Made by a program: the position numbers and the translations under genes. This document shows, piece after piece, positions 5,857 to 6,145 of a stretch of 6,145 bases of DNA. Origin of the DNA: Phycisphaerae bacterium (GTDB lineage Bacteria > Planctomycetota > Phycisphaerae > UBA1845 > Fen-1342); the NCBI GenBank assembly GCA_022842805.1, contig JALHOX010000279.1, positions 1-6,145 of the forward strand. The letters run 5' to 3'. How positions within the stretch are numbered: the stretch's first letter is position 1; the number at the start of each line of letters is the position of its first letter. Below the pieces are notes generated by a model. It made no database searches and was not told the DNA's origin. It worked only from the letters and a program-made list of their open reading frames with translations.

Positions 5857-6011
5857 AATGCTATTAACTACCTCGCCGCGGGGAAGGAGCCGCACGGTGG
5901 ACCCGCGCGCGCCGATCGTCGGCTACGTTGAGAGTATCGTCCGAACCGCGACAGCACTTCACGGATATAGTAGCGCAGGACCGACGGGGAGCAGGCATAA
6001 ATCGCGTTTTG

Positions 6012-6017
6012 ATTATA
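6012..6017 (-). promoter_or_regulatory. Candidate -10 element (TATAAT) for the sigma gene
   Basis: The minus strand carries a perfect TATAAT in otherwise very GC-rich DNA, about 155 bases before the chosen sigma start. At a 16- or 17-bp spacing the upstream hexamers are CACGCA or CCACGC, which match TTGACA poorly, and there is no TG extension. The call therefore rests on the -10 match alone. A transcript would begin near 6005. Confidence 0.3.
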
Positions 6018-6112
6018 AGACCTTCGGCCTGCTTGCGTGGCGTTTGGGTACGCCGTGGAGAGGGGGGAGGCGGGTTGGCAGGGCTTGCTGCGGTGGGAGG
6101 AGGCGTTGGCGC

Positions 6113-6145
6113 GGGTTGATGAGGGCTGATGTGGGGTGATGATGG
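6113..6145. repeat. Decamer tandem repeat at the window edge
   Basis: Three 10-bp units stand head to tail: GGGTTGATGA, GGGCTGATGT and GGGGTGATGA, followed by TGG, where the window stops. The consensus is GGGNTGATGW, and the array may continue beyond the edge. The 10-bp period is close to one helical turn. Function is unknown. Confidence 0.55.

Larger units (their letters stand above)
5857..6145. other. Upstream region of the sigma-factor gene
   Basis: This 289-bp stretch shows no protein gene I can support. It holds a candidate -10 element (6012-6017), a 44-codon minus-strand frame (5998-5864) ending just before the sigma start, a G-rich plus-strand segment (6059-6100), and a decamer repeat running off the window edge (6113-6145). 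Confidence 0.6.

Noticed and set aside
5857..5895. GTG start at 5895 giving a 309-aa sigma factor
   Set aside because: There is no ribosome binding site before it, and the added 13 residues lie outside any sigma region. The ATG at 5856 with an upstream GAGG is preferred, though not proven.
5194..5931. 245-aa open frame on the plus strand
   Set aside because: It is antisense to the sigma factor, whose regions 1.2 to 4.2 are all intact. There is no independent support.
6059..6100. Possible G-quadruplex on the plus strand
   Set aside because: Four runs of three or more G exist, but the last loop is about 11 nt, too long for a standard four-run motif. The signal is no more than expected from G-rich DNA.

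Overview
The window is a GC-rich bacterial chromosomal segment in which every supportable gene lies on the minus strand. The organism is probably a member of Planctomycetota or a neighbouring phylum. This rests on three things: a very large two-module FtsX-type permease whose N-terminus resembles planctomycete permeases as I remember them, a short group-2 sigma factor with a region 2.4 unlike that of sigma-70, and intergenic DNA full of short tandem repeats. No rRNA or complete tRNA is present to confirm the assignment, so it stays an inference.

Layout in transcription order, from high to low coordinates. Positions 6145-5857 form the upstream region of a sigma-factor gene, with a decamer repeat at the window edge, a perfect TATAAT hexamer and a 44-codon upstream frame. 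Positions 5856-4966 encode an RpoD/RpoS-family sigma factor. Positions 4965-4790 are a 176-bp spacer with a 7-bp tandem repeat and a dyad touching the next start codon. Positions 4789-4112 encode an ABC ATPase of the LolD/YbbA/MacB type. It overlaps by 4 bp (GTGA) a 1174-residue permease at 4115-591. Positions 590-1 hold no protein gene I can support. They hold two blocks of 7-bp repeats, a dispersed-type hairpin repeat, and three consecutive hairpins ending in a tRNA/tmRNA-like 3' terminus.

The ATPase and permease should form one inner-membrane machine. By analogy with YbbAP, LolCDE and MacB, ATP hydrolysis in the cytoplasm would drive mechanical work on a lipid, lipoprotein or hydrophobic molecule on the outer face of the membrane. 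The substrate cannot be read from the sequence. The sigma gene is a separate function that may share a transcript with the ABC pair.

The most unusual signal is a lattice of heptamers. Two related unit families, ATTCGCW and ACTCGMM, appear immediately downstream of the permease, inside the permease coding sequence, and in the leader of the ATPase. One block is an exact 2 x 49-bp (2 x 7 x 7) duplication. A 25-bp stretch occurs in inverted orientation on both sides of the ABC operon. The copy inside the permease runs in the orientation that avoids stop codons.
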